The notes under the pieces: model-generated | What the model saw: only the letters and a program-made list of their open reading frames with translations | The model's database searches: none | What the model was told of the DNA's origin: nothing | In this document: positions 1-12,100 of the stretch, piece after piece | Numbering within the stretch: the stretch's first letter is position 1 | Layout: every line of letters begins with the position of its first letter | Position numbers and translations under genes: made by a program | Assembly (NCBI GenBank): GCA_910592205.1 | Contig: CAJVPJ010000103.1 | Coordinates: 1-44,150 of the forward strand | Source: Paraglomus occultum | Lineage: Eukaryota; Glomeromycota; Glomeromycetes; Paraglomerales; Paraglomeraceae | Length of the DNA: 44,150 nt | Reading direction: 5' to 3'

Positions 1-179
1 TCTAATCAAAATTGGGCAAGTTACGCCTGTCGATCTTTTTTCGAAAAAAAAGTTCATTTTTTTTGCACACCACTGTACTTTTACTTTTTTTGCTCATGTG
101 ACCCAGTGATGGAAATTGGCTACGAATACCAAACTAGTATACAAATATCGTTATCGAATTGGGTTATAATAGAAAATGC

Positions 180-287
180 GTCTGTGTCATGATGACAGAA
201 ATTCGATACCGTCGTCTGTGTTATGACAGAAATCCGGCACTATCGTCTGTTATTATTATGACGACAGAAATCCGACACCATCGTCAC
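180..287. repeat. Degenerate tandem repeat, about 3 copies of a 32-38 nt unit
   Basis: Three imperfect copies share the pattern GTCTGT, a short AT stretch, GACAGAAAT, then TCCG/TTCG, AC/AT and a C/T-ATCGTC end. Copy length differs through small insertions such as TTATTATTATGAC in the third copy. No open frame crosses it. It could be a minisatellite or the sub-repeat of a dead element. Confidence 0.6.
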
Positions 288-725
288 ACCTAAATTATAG
301 TATAAGTAGTTTGTAATTTCTAGGAAACTACAAACTACTCACTGGATGTGGAGGAAGTGTTAGTACTAGACATTGTTAGCTTGTTAGTATAGAGAAATAG
401 ATGTTTTTTCAGTGTTGGTATTCTTTTGTTCTGTAGGAGGCGCGATAATGCTAATGAACAGAAGAAAGAATGTAGATTTATATAACAGAACACCACGGAA
501 TAAATCTGAAAGTCAGCTGGCCATTCTTCAAAGAATTGTTCCATTTCATCGTTTTCTACGTGTCGTTTTAATCAATTCTTCTATATTATTATAATCGTGA
601 TACTATTTTCATATAACGGGTTTATTCAACAAAGAAGTCTTCCTTAGATTAAACAAAAATCTGTTCTTTTGCATGTGTAATTTCACCAAGCACTTTCATA
701 TCTTCACTTATCATCCATTCTCCGC

Positions 726-1480
726 TTAGATTTTGAAAAACATGATTATCAGTAGTCGCCATATGTTTCGTTTTCGGAATATCTTATTATTAGTAGATGA
801 TCTCCCAATGCCGTTATACAGCAAACGAACGATGTCAACGTTTTGTTGATTTCCTTCAGGAAAGACCTCTAAAAGTTTAGAATGTGAAGTTACAATGCTT
901 TCTCCAATCAACTTGTCAATTACAGGCCTTAATGTAATCGTTGTTTTTCGTAAGCGATTTCGATTAATCGGTAGATGGTATCGCTCTTGATTTTTCATTA
1001 AAGTCATTATGTCATCATATACATTACTGCTCCATTTCTCAATTTCCATACCAACCTTACACGATCTTGTTCATTTAGCAAGTCTTTCATCTACAGTCTT
1101 CCAGTACTTCATTTTCTAATAACAACTGTCTATTAACTCGCTAATCCTTTTCAAAAAATGTTTCGTGCGCTGGCTCCTACATAGATACTTGGATCCTGAA
1201 TCAACAAAGCTTCTTCACGAACTTGCATCTCATGTTATTACCAGTAAGCTTTCTTCTTTCTCGTTCTACTTTGTTCGACTCTGAAAAAACTTGAATCATC
1301 CAATTTAGTCAATTGCTTCTTTAACTATCTCCTGATTGTAGTGTCTTTCACATATAGACTATCTGTCTAAAAGTCGAGCGTTGACGATAGTTCAGGAAGA
1401 TACTTAGCCATTTCTGTTAGACTTTTCACTGTTGCACGAGCAGACGCATGTCGCCATTTTGATTCTCTTTAGTCACGCGT
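726..1480 (-). pseudogene. Decayed coding-like remnant, family not identified
   Basis: On the minus strand several amino-acid blocks that look coding are separated by stops and frame changes. The longest is a 107-residue open frame at 1049-726 (begins MEIEKWSSNVYDDIMTLM). Upstream near 1215-1150 another frame reads VREEALLIQDPSIYVGASAR before a stop. Further upstream are short basic stretches. The blocks lack intron signals that would join them, so decay is more likely than splicing. It may derive from a transposon or an expanded fungal family, but I cannot name one. Chance open reading is a real alternative. Confidence 0.25.
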
Positions 1481-3206
1481 GGTGCTAACTGGATCTTCTT
1501 CGAAAGAGAATTAAATACGCAAGGTACCGAACCCACTATAACTGTTGTTGCATAACAAAGCGTAATTCTGAAAAGTTGAATGAGAAGAAACAGCTTTTCA
1601 AAGTCGTGTGAATCCCGGTGGATTCTAAAAGTATATGCTTGTAAAAGTGTATTTAAACTGTTAGTCTTGCTTCTTATCGCAACGTTATAGATCTATACAT
1701 CGTTTTGAAATTCTTGGCATTTACACAAATCAGATTTCGAGATACGCATTCGAACATTCAAGTTTTCGTTTTTTTCTATTATCATGAGTTGTTCGTTTAT
1801 GGTTTATTACTTTTCTTTCTTCTTGGTAAATTTCATAAGTAATTTTTTTCTTTATCTAGAGAGTTTGGGCACTGTTGATTTTAAAAACGTTAGGCGCGAT
1901 TTTTCTCCTTGAGCTTCGTTTTTTTATATACATTTTTTTTTACTGTTTTTTATTTACGTCTTAAAAATGCTTCTATAGTACTGTAATTCTTGGGTTCCAT
2001 GATAGTCTTAATGTAAATTAATTTCATATTAATATTTTTATATATAGAGATAATTTTATATTAATCACATTATGGTTTATATTCACCACATTTTGGTATG
2101 ATAAAGGAAATTAACAGGTCTACAAGTTACGAGCACCATTATTACTTTTCAAACCGCCATCAGTCATACTGGTCAATTTACAGCCACATCATAATCAGCC
2201 TCTCATTTATGTCACATAATAAAATGTTCACTTTGGTTTTGTTGCAGCATGCCCCATATTGATGAGTTTGGCATGGAATCAATAAACCATAACACTTTAC
2301 TTTGTTCGGTTACCTTGATTTGAGGTTCTTGTCAAATAACTGCTACAATCAATCCGAATATACTCTGTTATCAAGGTTAATGTCGTTTTGTACATAATAA
2401 AGCAGTTACATTTTTTGAATAGCCGAGAATTACTGGTCAAACTCGGTTTTTATTTTATTTGTGAACGTGATAGGGTTCTTCTCAGTATCATTATTGGGCA
2501 CTGCGTGATTAACGATTATACGAATTATTCTCATAATATCCATCTATTAACTCGTCACGATAACCGCATGTCCAGACGGATATTCCTCGTTTCAACTTAG
2601 CTCAGTAATGTTATAATACTCTTTGCTTGGCGTCGAGCGGTAAAACCACTACAACGGAATAGTTAAGTAACTCATAAACATAATACGTCATAGACTGGAC
2701 GATGATTCCATTAATCAATATTACTAATCACCATCGAGAATGAAACTCTGATTCAGTGAAGCGGTCAGCAAAACGCCTGATTATGAACACTCGAATGAGA
2801 GAGATAACTTGTCGAACACTCTAGTTAATTGCAGAGATTTAGTGAATGAACGACGCTAATGAAAAACCGCAATTCCCAAAACGTTAACAACAATAATGTG
2901 TAAATGACGTGATGGACTTGTTTTGCCTGTGGAACAGGGTCTACTGCAATATTATAACACTAGCAATGACGTGCGTGATAACAATTTATTGTGTCACTTG
3001 CTATTTTTATTGAAAGCTTTCGCCTTAGTACAATTCCGCATACGACATTGTTGGCACGAAACAACAATCTAAATAAACATCAGACTCTTGTTGTCAATAA
3101 TAACTTGTTCATCTTCGACTTGTAAACCGAAACATTCGACTCTTTTCGACACCAGATCAAACAAACAAAATTTTGAATTGGCGAATCCGAGAGCTTCGAA
3201 AGCGAA

Positions 3207-3847
3207 CTACTTATCCCCGGAAGAACTTCCCGTCTTTTTCTCCAATGCTTTCTATAAAGTTGGAAAGATTATTGAGAAGACATTATCTCGGCAGATGAAT
3301 TCCGATTAGCTATACATACCTGCTGTTTCTGCCTCATTATTTCTGCATCGCTGATAGCAAAAAAAAAAAAAGTGTGAGAAATGTTAGAATTGAGTTTTGG
3401 AAAGACATCAATCGTGAACAAGATACTCGTCTTTCCAGTTTTTAGTTTCAAATTACTCTAAAGACTTAATTCGATTTTGAACGAGAACCGAATTCTATTA
3501 GTCAAGTAAGCAAGACAAAAAAAAACCTCCAGCCTCTACTTCTGTCGTTACGTGTATTTCATATTAAAGGTTTCCATCGCTTGTACTTTTAAAAAAGCTG
3601 TCACTACTTTTTTGACAAACTTGATAATGCGCAATCAACAACAACAAAATACCTTTGGGCACGCTTCTTGTAGCTCACACCGTCATCCTTCTTAGCAGCC
3701 TTTGCTTGTTTAGTATTTTTCTTGAGGTTCTTTTCACGAGCCTTTTCTCTTTGATTGCCACCTTGATAATATAGCAAACATTTTAGGAGATGTTATTACA
3801 CATAGGATAGAGAAACAATTTGTTGCATTCTGTAACTTACGAGTCAT
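3207..3847 (-). CDS. SERF/4F5-family small basic protein
   Basis: Four exons on the minus strand, 3847-3841, 3761-3653, 3350-3320 and 3251-3207, join in frame to a 63-residue protein. The first exon is only 7 nt (ATG ACT C). The product starts MTRGNQREKAREKNLKK, runs through KKDDGVSYKKRAQ and DAEIMRQKQQ, and ends with a lysine/serine-rich tail. This matches the 4F5 domain (MTRGNQRE..AR.KN) in order and in length (family about 60-70 residues). All introns are GT-AG and phases agree. SERF proteins are small, charged and largely disordered, and are linked to modifying amyloid assembly and protein homeostasis; some have an RNA/nucleolar role. It is divergent from the G-patch gene, 251 bp away. 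The last exon, KALEKKTGSSSGDK, is the least constrained part of the model. Confidence 0.9.
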
Positions 3848-4098
3848 GTGGAAGTTTGTGTATTGTTTTAGAAAGAAGTAAGGTCAAGGGCAAGAAGAAA
3901 CAAAAGCGCTAGTTCCGACTTTTGGGTAACCAGATGGTGAGGGGGAAGGGTTAAAGATGAAGAATAACTGCTCTCAAGTAATGAAGTTCCACGGACTGGT
4001 ACAATCATCTGATTGATTAAAAATGCTTACACCAAAACATTAAAAAAAGCAAAAGGTTAAACCAGCGTTTAACCAACACAATCTTGGTTTTCCATAAC
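3848..4098. promoter_or_regulatory. Shared divergent promoter region of SERF and the G-patch gene
   Basis: A 251-bp gap lies between the two divergent start codons, so both promoters must sit in it or overlap it. I see no clear TATA box. The assignment rests on gene geometry only. Confidence 0.5.
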
Positions 4099-6015
4099 AT
4101 GTACGATCCCTCAAATCCATACGAGTCTGATACTCAGCATACCAATGTGAGAGAACTCGAGGTTAGTATTTTCAAGTGATCTCAGGTGACAGAAGAAAAC
4201 AGAAGTAATACATATAATATTCTATCATTCAAGAATCAGCTTTAAAGTGATAAAAACCCATATTACCATCAAGCCTCTTTTTCTTTTTCTTTTTCTTTTC
4301 TCTTTCTTTCTCTTTCTCTTTCTCTATTTCTCTCTCTCTCTCTCTATGTATCAATTCTCCCTCCCCTCTCCTTTTCCCGACTCTTTCTTTTCTTCCGTTT
4401 ACCATTTCCGCGTTTCTCGCGTTTCTCCTGCTTCTCCCGCTTCTCCCGTTTCTCCTATACTGCCCTACGCTTGTTCCTCTTCTGTTTCTTGCCGCTTTTA
4501 ATCACACAAGGTTATTCAAACCGAAGAACTCATATCAGATCCGATTGACGAGGAAGAGAAGGAATTTCGTCTTCCACGCGGACACGTTCCAACCGGATAT
4601 GTGGATGCTTCGAGCATAAAGCAAGCGAGCATGGATGTGCATCTACCAGAAAGTAACATTGGTTATCAATTGTTACTAAAAATGGGTTGGAAGGTTGGAG
4701 CAGGGCTTGGTGTTTCGCAGCAAGGTTGGTGTGAGAATGGAGTGACCCTGTAGAGACAATAATACGTTCGACAATCTGTAAAGTTGTTAAAGATGTAGCT
4801 GATGGATGATGTCACCGTCTATCTGGGTGGTTTTTTTTTAATATTCAGGCAGAAAGGACCCAATCCGCATTGAAATCAAAGCAGACAGTTTGGGAGTCGG
4901 TAAACAAGAGGAGGAAGATTATTATCACATTACCTCTACTTCCAGGCGCAAGGCGTTGGATAGCGAAAAGTTTGCTGAAGAAACTGAGGAAGAGCGCAAG
5001 AGACGAGAGGTGCTGAAATTTGGGTTTCCATACTTGGATCTCGAAAGCATTCTTTAACTTGGTTTCTCTTTTTCAGGATAAGGTTCAAAAGCAAGAGACG
5101 CTCAAAAAAGAACTGAATACAATAAAAGCAGCCTTCTATTGCGCATTATGTGATAAGCAATACAACAGGATATCTGAGTACGAAGTGCATCTGAGTTCTT
5201 ATGATCACAATCACCGTAAGGTTAATCGAGTGTTTATTATATTATAATACTTTTGTTATGTTTTGCATGATCTCCAAGTCACTAACCTCCTGTCCGGGCT
5301 TATTATAGCGTTTCAAGGAGATGAAAGAAATCAACCGTTTGCCTCCGAAATCAGACAAGAAACGCGAGAAAGAAAGAAAGAGGGAAGAACGAGAACTAGC
5401 ACGAATGCAGAAAGCGGCATTGGAGAAAGCGGGAATTCAAACAAGTAGTGGTGAATCTGAAAAGTCTTCTGTAGAAATGAAGAGCGCGCAGAATGATGAA
5501 ATATCAAGAAATAAGGGTGGGTGGACTACGACAGAAACAAGCGTTAAATCTGGTATTACCAAGGGCGGATGGACTACGGCTACAGCCTTTGAGTCTGATA
5601 GCAAGCAAGGATGGACGGCTGTAAATGCTACAGATTCCGATATAAAGGGCGGGTGGACGACTGCCAACTCCAATTCAGTCGCATCTGGCCCACCCGCCAA
5701 GGAACGACTTGAGAACCAATCCAACGCACCATCCACTCAACCGGTTTCAGATTCGGGTTCCAGATTGACTTTTGGAATTAACAGAGCGTCAACGACCAAT
5801 TCGTCTGCAGAGCAAAGCGAGGTAAAAACAATAGCGTCAGAGAAAGAGAGAGGGAGAGAGAGAGGAGGAGGAAAGGAGGGTGGGATTGGAATGTGAATGT
5901 CCCGATGGCTAATTTCAATGGAGTGATGTCGGAATTTGCTAAATTTTCTTTTTCTTTTTCTTTTTTTTTTTTGCAGAGACCCACTTTAAAATTTGGCTTA
6001 CAAAGACGAAGATAG
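4099..6015 (+). CDS. G-patch and C2H2 zinc-finger protein (GPATCH8-like)
   Basis: Six exons, 4099-4161, 4511-4724, 4849-5009, 5077-5220, 5309-5821 and 5977-6015, give 377 residues with all phases consistent. Residues about 69-115 form a G-patch (IGYQLLLKMGWKVGAGLG, then GRKDPI), the glycine-rich RNA-binding fold that can also activate DEAH helicases. Residues 168-190 hold one C2H2 finger (C168, C171, H184, H190). This G-patch then C2H2 order is that of the GPATCH8-type family, so a nuclear RNA-processing role is likely. A highly charged segment rich in Lys, Arg and Glu follows the finger. Residues about 263-320 carry four GGWTT-type repeats, and the last exon ends in a KFGLQRRR tail. Intron 1 has a long CT-rich tract. 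The exon 3 donor (GTGCTG) is weak, so that boundary is less sure. Confidence 0.85.
4270..4345. repeat. CT-rich simple-sequence tract in intron 1 of the G-patch gene
   Basis: Runs of TCTTTT/TTTCTC units change into a pure CT dinucleotide run, followed by TTCTCC-type repeats to about 4455. It lies inside the intron, not adjacent to the acceptor. Confidence 0.8.
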
Positions 6016-8667
6016 GGGTGGTATTTTTAATTTATGAAATATTCATTTGCAGAATTACATGATGATCTAAATGTTTTCATTACTCTCTTTTTTATTCTTT
6101 TGTATTATCCTTAATATGAAAATATCATTACATTCCGAATTGTCCATAGATTGTAGGTTAAGATTTACCTTACCTTCTTTCACTCGTGAACAGAGAAAAA
6201 AAAAATAAAACAAAAACAAAACGTCTTTGGTAATGATTCAATGTAAAGGTCATTTGCGACGATCCATCGGATGACAATACTGTTTTAGTTTCATTGAGAT
6301 CTACTCATTTTTATTAAGAATTCTCCTTCTCTTTGAGCGTTTCATATTGAAATTCTTTCTACCTGGTAGAATTTTCTACCGCGAACCATGCTGTTTGGAG
6401 AAAAGATACGAATGAACTTGTGATCATGATCGTTGTACCTGTTAAGTAGTAGGGCCAACTCGCCAATGAATAGGTTGATTGTGGAGGGTAAATAGCGATA
6501 ATGGGACGGGCGGATATCTCGCAGAATTAATGAGCTTTTTCCACATGATTTCATGGTAATTATGATCGGGAATTTTTCGTACGAATCGATCTGACGGGTT
6601 ACAAGACGGTGGTTTATCCTTGTGATTCTTCACATCATTCCTCACCATTCACTTTAACCTTTTCTCTCTCACGCGTCGTGTAATGTGAGCCCTTTCACTC
6701 ATCCTTGCACAACGCTTCATACTAACCCTCAGATAGACTCCATGTTTACTTTTGTGAGACGGTGCATTGTCTACACGTGTGCGTTTTAGAGTCAGAACGC
6801 AGGTTTTACTGTGTATGTGATACGTGAATAAGGGTAATTTACTACTAGTCTGTGCAGGAAAAGGTTTGATAATGGATATGCAGAGTTTCAAAAAAACACA
6901 CAACAGTTTATTACATCGTGATTGAAAAATTTTAAAATTCGAGATTAATTTTCTGGGCCGTTTGGCGTGAATGCGTTCTCGTATGTTTCAAGTCTTGTCT
7001 TTTTTCTGTCTCGATTATTTCTCATTCTCACTCTCATTCCACTCTCTCCCTTTTTTTCTCTTTCATAATCATTTTTAGTATACGCTTGGCGTATCATGAT
7101 TATGATCATTATCGTGCTCAGCCAAAGTCAAAAATGGACTGGGTCGCTTTGAACGATTTAATCAATTACACGTTAATGATCAAAAATCGATCTCTTTTTC
7201 ATAATCATAATAATGACTAAAATACTAAAAACCTGCTCGTTAACATTAATCGTATATGCCCCGAACCAGTATCATCCAATAATATGTGATAATCTATCTA
7301 TATCCACTGCTCTTTTCGCAATCTGGGGGTGTGTGTTTGAACGTTTTAGTATTAAATATAATCATATTAGTGCAGATTAGGATGATCGATGAGATCAATG
7401 AGAATAGAAAAGATGTGTTTGGAAGAATCGTTTAGAAAAAAAAATATGTACCTGTTACAGTACCCGCAAAATACCGGTTTGAACTTGAACCGGTTTACGT
7501 GTGAAAGTGGATTACGAGATTGAAAATTGGTTGGCTGGACCTGTTTGGATTGGAGTGCAGCTCAGCCATGTTCGGCGATTGAACATGCTGATTGATATCA
7601 GCCATTATGCACGTAAACAAAGTTGTAGTTATAATAACAAATCCAATTGTTATGAAATGTATCTTATTATTATTATTATCATAATAAACATAATTTTCCC
7701 TTTGTTATCCTTTTATCATTCATATTCTTTAGCATCTTTTTTGGGGTTGGGAGCATTCAGCGCAATGGGCCCCCTCATTTCCTTCATTTCCCTCATTTTA
7801 CTTTCCTTTTTCTTCAATACCCACTCGATGACGACTACTGCGACGACTCCGCCTCTTTCCACAAATAATAAAGACATGTTTCACCTTTGAATTAAGTAAA
7901 TAACTCAAATTACTAATTATGATGAACGGAAAAAGATAACAATAAAAGGTCGACCCAGTAAATTTGTCTAATTTGGCAGCGAATGGATTATTGTGTTATC
8001 CATCATGAATTCTCTAGAGCGATGTAGAACAATAGTTAGTGATACAGTGGGAAGATAAGACATGAGAAGGGGTTGGTGTTGATCGATAAATAAATAACCA
8101 AAGAAGGATATATGACTTGGAAATCCTAAATCACGGCTACATTTTCGTAGTATTATTACAGCTGCTGTGTTGTGTTTGTATTTTGTTGACATTTCACAGA
8201 ATTAAAGTTAACGGGGTTTGCTTGAGGTACAAAGGTTATTGTGTCAAAACGTTTAATGGAGTCACAAGATGTAATTAATTTAAAATTGGTATCAACGTTT
8301 GTCGTCATAATTCTGTTGTCGACTGTCGTCACCTCTATTTCTCTATTTCTCCAACTCTCTATCTCTCCCTCTATCTCTCTCTCCCCATCTATCCATCTCT
8401 CTAATCTCCTTCTTCATTCTAATCCACATCCTCCACCCCCTGCTCACACCGTGTGTGCATGCATATATGCTATTATTATCACTTGGATGCAATTTCGCTT
8501 GTTCTAATTGCCGACAATTTCTGGAATTATCAATTCGCATATGCTCACACAGTTAAATGCAGTGTCACTAGTAAAATAATTATCAATTGAGTTTAAATGA
8601 TTTACCCGTTTCGGTTGACTCGTATTCGTCCAACAATTCATGTGGAAAGCTCATCCATTCATTGATT

Positions 8668-8700
8668 CATTCATTCATTCATTCACTCGTTCATTTTCTT
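8668..8700. repeat. TTCA tetranucleotide microsatellite
   Basis: Repeated ATTCATTCATTC units with a few substitutions, followed by a TTTC-rich tract to about 8720. Confidence 0.8.
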
Positions 8701-9293
8701 TTCTTTCTTTCTTTTCTTTTCGTCTATGCAATGTGTTGTCATTGTCTTGCGCACATTGGCAATGAAATCGATGCCTGTTACAGTATGGATCTATGGTAGT
8801 AAAATTGATCTCATACATTGAACACAAATATGGAACAAAACCTTTGATCTTCTGCGACGTTGCAACGTTTGTGTGCCAAGTAATAAACTATGTAGTAAAA
8901 GCGCACAATGTGACATTAAATTATATTTACCCGAATATGGCATGCATTTATTCAGCGATCACCTGTTACAAATTACAGTCTATCATGAATATAACCAGAA
9001 ACACACACGACACTCACACAACAACGTTTCTCCCTCCCTCTTTTTCTCTCTCTCTCACAGTTTAGTCCGCTGCATCAGCCCAAATGGGCGACAATAAGAC
9101 CAAAAAGACATTGACAATATTGCGGCTGGGATGGCAATTTCAGATGAACCAATGGACATATCTTTTTAATGAGAAATAAAACAAGGAGATGATACTTTTC
9201 ACCCCATTCAGAGCATGCTAATCGATATTGGTATAGCCCAATTATTTTGTACCACAAGCGCACGAATATCGTTGGCTTGGAGATATGTAAGAG

Positions 9294-9332
<39 letters not shown>
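9294..9332 (+). repeat. 39-nt uninterrupted poly-A run
   Basis: Thirty-nine consecutive A residues, by far the longest homopolymer in the window. It could be the tail of a retroposed copy, but the sequence just upstream shows no recognisable gene or retroelement, and simple slippage is equally possible. Confidence 0.9.
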
Positions 9333-9335
<3 letters not shown>

Positions 9336-9856
9336 GACGGAAAAGTAATTTAGCAAAAGCAGATGATTTGTAAGCAATACAAAATTGGGTTATGATTGAA
9401 TGAGAGAGAGGAGATGGGTAATCGGGGCGACGGCTAAAATTGGGGTTCGAAAAGACTGGATAAAGATTACCATTAGCGATTGATTATGTATATTCACACA
9501 CATTCTCACAGACAATAATACATATACAGTATAGAACATACATATACATCGCATATACATATACAGCACGCCTAATTACAACACGCATACTCGTAGCATA
9601 CAACACACACAAAAACAACCACATACACCACACCGCCCTTATTCTTCTTGTCTGTTCTACACTCGTACTATAGTCTAATTAACCATCATGAGCACAAGGG
9701 TGGATCATTGTCATTGTTTTAAAGGTGAATATTGGCAGAGTGTGGCACAAGTTCAGTTATAACTGATACGAACGTTATATCGCAATACTCTATGAATAGT
9801 TAGCATAGACAAACAGACATCCCAGCCGCCTCAACCCCCCACTTTTCGCTCTTTTT

Positions 9857-9905
9857 CCCCCATTCTCCGTTCCCCATTCTCCGTTCCCCGTTCCCCGTTC
9901 CCCCG
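9857..9905 (+). repeat. Short C-rich tandem array (CCCCATTCTCCGTT and CCCCGTT units)
   Basis: Two CCCCATTCTCCGTT units pass into CCCCGTT units and a C run. The strand is strongly pyrimidine-biased. No gene is present here. Confidence 0.75.
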
Positions 9906-10084
9906 TCCAAACAGGTTTTACTGGATGATGGCGAAATAGTTTGTAGTAATACTTTTAGTTAATGGGGACTGTGATTTTTCCTTTATTGTTATTCTATTAA
10001 TAATGTAGTACCACCGGATAAATTATTAATTGCGATAACGGGTATTGTATTTGTGTTTCGTTAACACTGTTTAGTTGAAAAGCT

Positions 10085-10119
10085 AGGGTGAGCACAGGGT
10101 GAACACAGGGTGAGCATTA
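10085..10119 (+). repeat. Three-copy 11-nt repeat (AGGGTGAGCAC type)
   Basis: Three near-identical units AGGGTGAGCAC, AGGGTGAACAC and AGGGTGAGCAT. Each contains a GGTGAG donor-like hexamer. No exon is recognisable at this site. Confidence 0.7.
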
Positions 10120-11722
10120 CGCTACTAGTCGCAATAGGTACGACTAAGTATGTCGATACTTTGATGTAGAACAACATTCAATGTTGAGTGATTTTCTATG
10201 CTTTTACTCTGTAGAAGATCAATGTTACAGGTTTGCGTTACAAGATGTAGGGCGGAGAGGGGAAAAAATGGGCGGGAAGAGTAAAAAGGCGACACAAACC
10301 TTTAAACAACAAATACGAGTAAAAACATCAAATTATGTGCACAAGATTTACTTTATGGCAGCACATTGTTATTATATGGCAATTTGCAGTTATCTCTCTT
10401 TTAAAGAACCGGTTATCTTTTTTAAATTTATCTCTGCATAATTATATTCCCACAATCGTAAATATACAGGGGGGGATGGGGATGGGATGATGAGATATTT
10501 TCAAATAGGAACAACAGTTATATTACTCCTGCCATCTATTTGGTTCTTTTGTAACATGTACTTTTTTTTTTATTGAACGGACAGGTAAGTTATGAAACAT
10601 TGTGTTTCCTTGTCCTTTCCACTGTTTTTGTGATATAGTGCTCTACTCCGTTTTTAGATGATAGATGAGATTGCACATACACAAGACATAGCGCGCACCG
10701 CACCGCACAGCGACACTCATATAACGCAACACTAGGCATAACGCACGCAAGAGCACACAATCTAATAAAATATTATAATTAGGTTGTATAAACATAGTCG
10801 GATAAACGTAATGCACATAAATGTACCGTATAAATATACAGTATATTTAATATTGTTATTATCACATATCAACATTGCTGTATCTGTTTGTGTACCGCAA
10901 TCCCTATATCACTTGCCAACCAACGCTTTTAATTAATATTTGCCTTAATGGTGTCAATTGGTGACGAGAGTATGCATGAGAATTCGAACACAAAGTATGC
11001 CATGTAAATTATACGTAATTGATATGCAAAGAAATTTATATCAATGTATGCGTGTATGTATAAACATCCATAGATATGGCAATGTGAAAGCTTAGGTGAT
11101 GATTAATCAGTGATTCAGCTGATAATATTTTTTTGAAAAAGGGGGGAGGGAAGGGAGGAGGAGGAAGAAGGGAAAGAAGAAGGGGGAGGGGAAAGGATCT
11201 GGACCATGTTCTGATCTACATGATACTGAAGAGAGTTTTCATTCGAAGAGCTATTTTTACAGAAAACGATTGTTCTCATAGTGAGTACAAATCTTGTATG
11301 TTTGTATCGAATGTTCCGTTCACCCCACCCCGAAAAGTCACAATTATCACTTTTCAAAGACTCTCTCCATCTTGTTACTTGACTGTCACTTTTCCCCCCA
11401 TTCTCGATTGACTTTCACCGGGGAAAATTTATCAGAGTCTTACAAACTATCACGCTAATGCGTATATCATATGAGAACGGAAGATTCACCAGAACACAGG
11501 CGACGCACACACACATATTTGCACACATACACATACAAAAATATATACGTTCACACACACGAATCCTTTTGTTGTAACTTTTTAACAATGACCGTTACAA
11601 ACTCGTCAAAGCACAGGCGGAGAATACAGATGATGTGCGATGATGGGAGTTGAGTGGGGTGGGGGGTGGAGTTTGTGGGTTTGAAGTGAATTGGCGTTGA
11701 ATTGAATGAATTGAATGGGTTA

Positions 11723-11831
11723 GCGAGCGGGTCAGCGATCGAGTCAGTGAGTGGGCCCAGTGAGTGGGTCAGTAAGTGGGTCAGTAAGTGGGTCAGTGAG
11801 TGGGTCAGTAAGTGGGTCAGTAAGTGGGTAA
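11723..11831 (+). repeat. Nine-unit 12-nt minisatellite built on GTAAGTGGGTCA
   Basis: About nine units of 12 nt (one is 13 nt) vary between GTAAGTGGGTCA, GTGAGTGGGTCA and older forms GCGAGCGGGTCA and GCGATCGAGTCA at the left end. Divergence falls from left to right, as expected if the array grew toward the right. Most units contain GTAAGT or GTGAGT, the 5' splice-site consensus. Because the unit is a multiple of three, the minus strand stays open as a Thr-His-Leu-Leu repeat; I regard that as a by-product. Confidence 0.85.
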
Positions 11832-12100
11832 TGAGAGGGGACCCATACAACCAAGTCGTAGAATAGATGGATACATGCCCTTCGTATATGGGAATATTGT
11901 TATAACTGATAAAATATAATATACTCAGTGTAAATATATATTGTTATCATTGTTAACATTTATATTGTTGTATAAATACAATTGTATCGCTTATGTAAAT
12001 GTAAATCTATTCAATCTTATGATAATATTTGTATTATTCAATCATTGTGTAACAACATTACTCGTTATTCCGCCGTTCCCGTTTGTTCGGCAGTCAGCAG

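Larger units (their letters stand above)
1..3206. other. Gene-poor left flank
   Basis: No intact gene is recognisable. The stretch is AT-rich with many stops in all frames. It holds a degenerate tandem repeat near 180-287 and a minus-strand coding-like remnant around 726-1480, both listed separately. The other open frames are short, lack family motifs and lack convincing splice sites, so I treat them as chance. Confidence 0.6.

Noticed and set aside
5437-5736. Minus-strand 99-codon frame opposite the G-patch gene
   Set aside because: It is an antisense shadow of the GGWTT repeats in exon 5, giving AVVHPP repeats. No independent evidence supports it.
7501-7890. 129-codon plus-strand open frame
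   Set aside because: Composition is poly-Ile from an ATT run plus Ser/Phe-rich low complexity. No family resemblance and no splice support.
11551-11850. Minus-strand 99-codon frame rich in LTHLL repeats
   Set aside because: It is an in-frame reading of the 12-nt minisatellite. The repeat unit is a multiple of three, so the frame stays open automatically.
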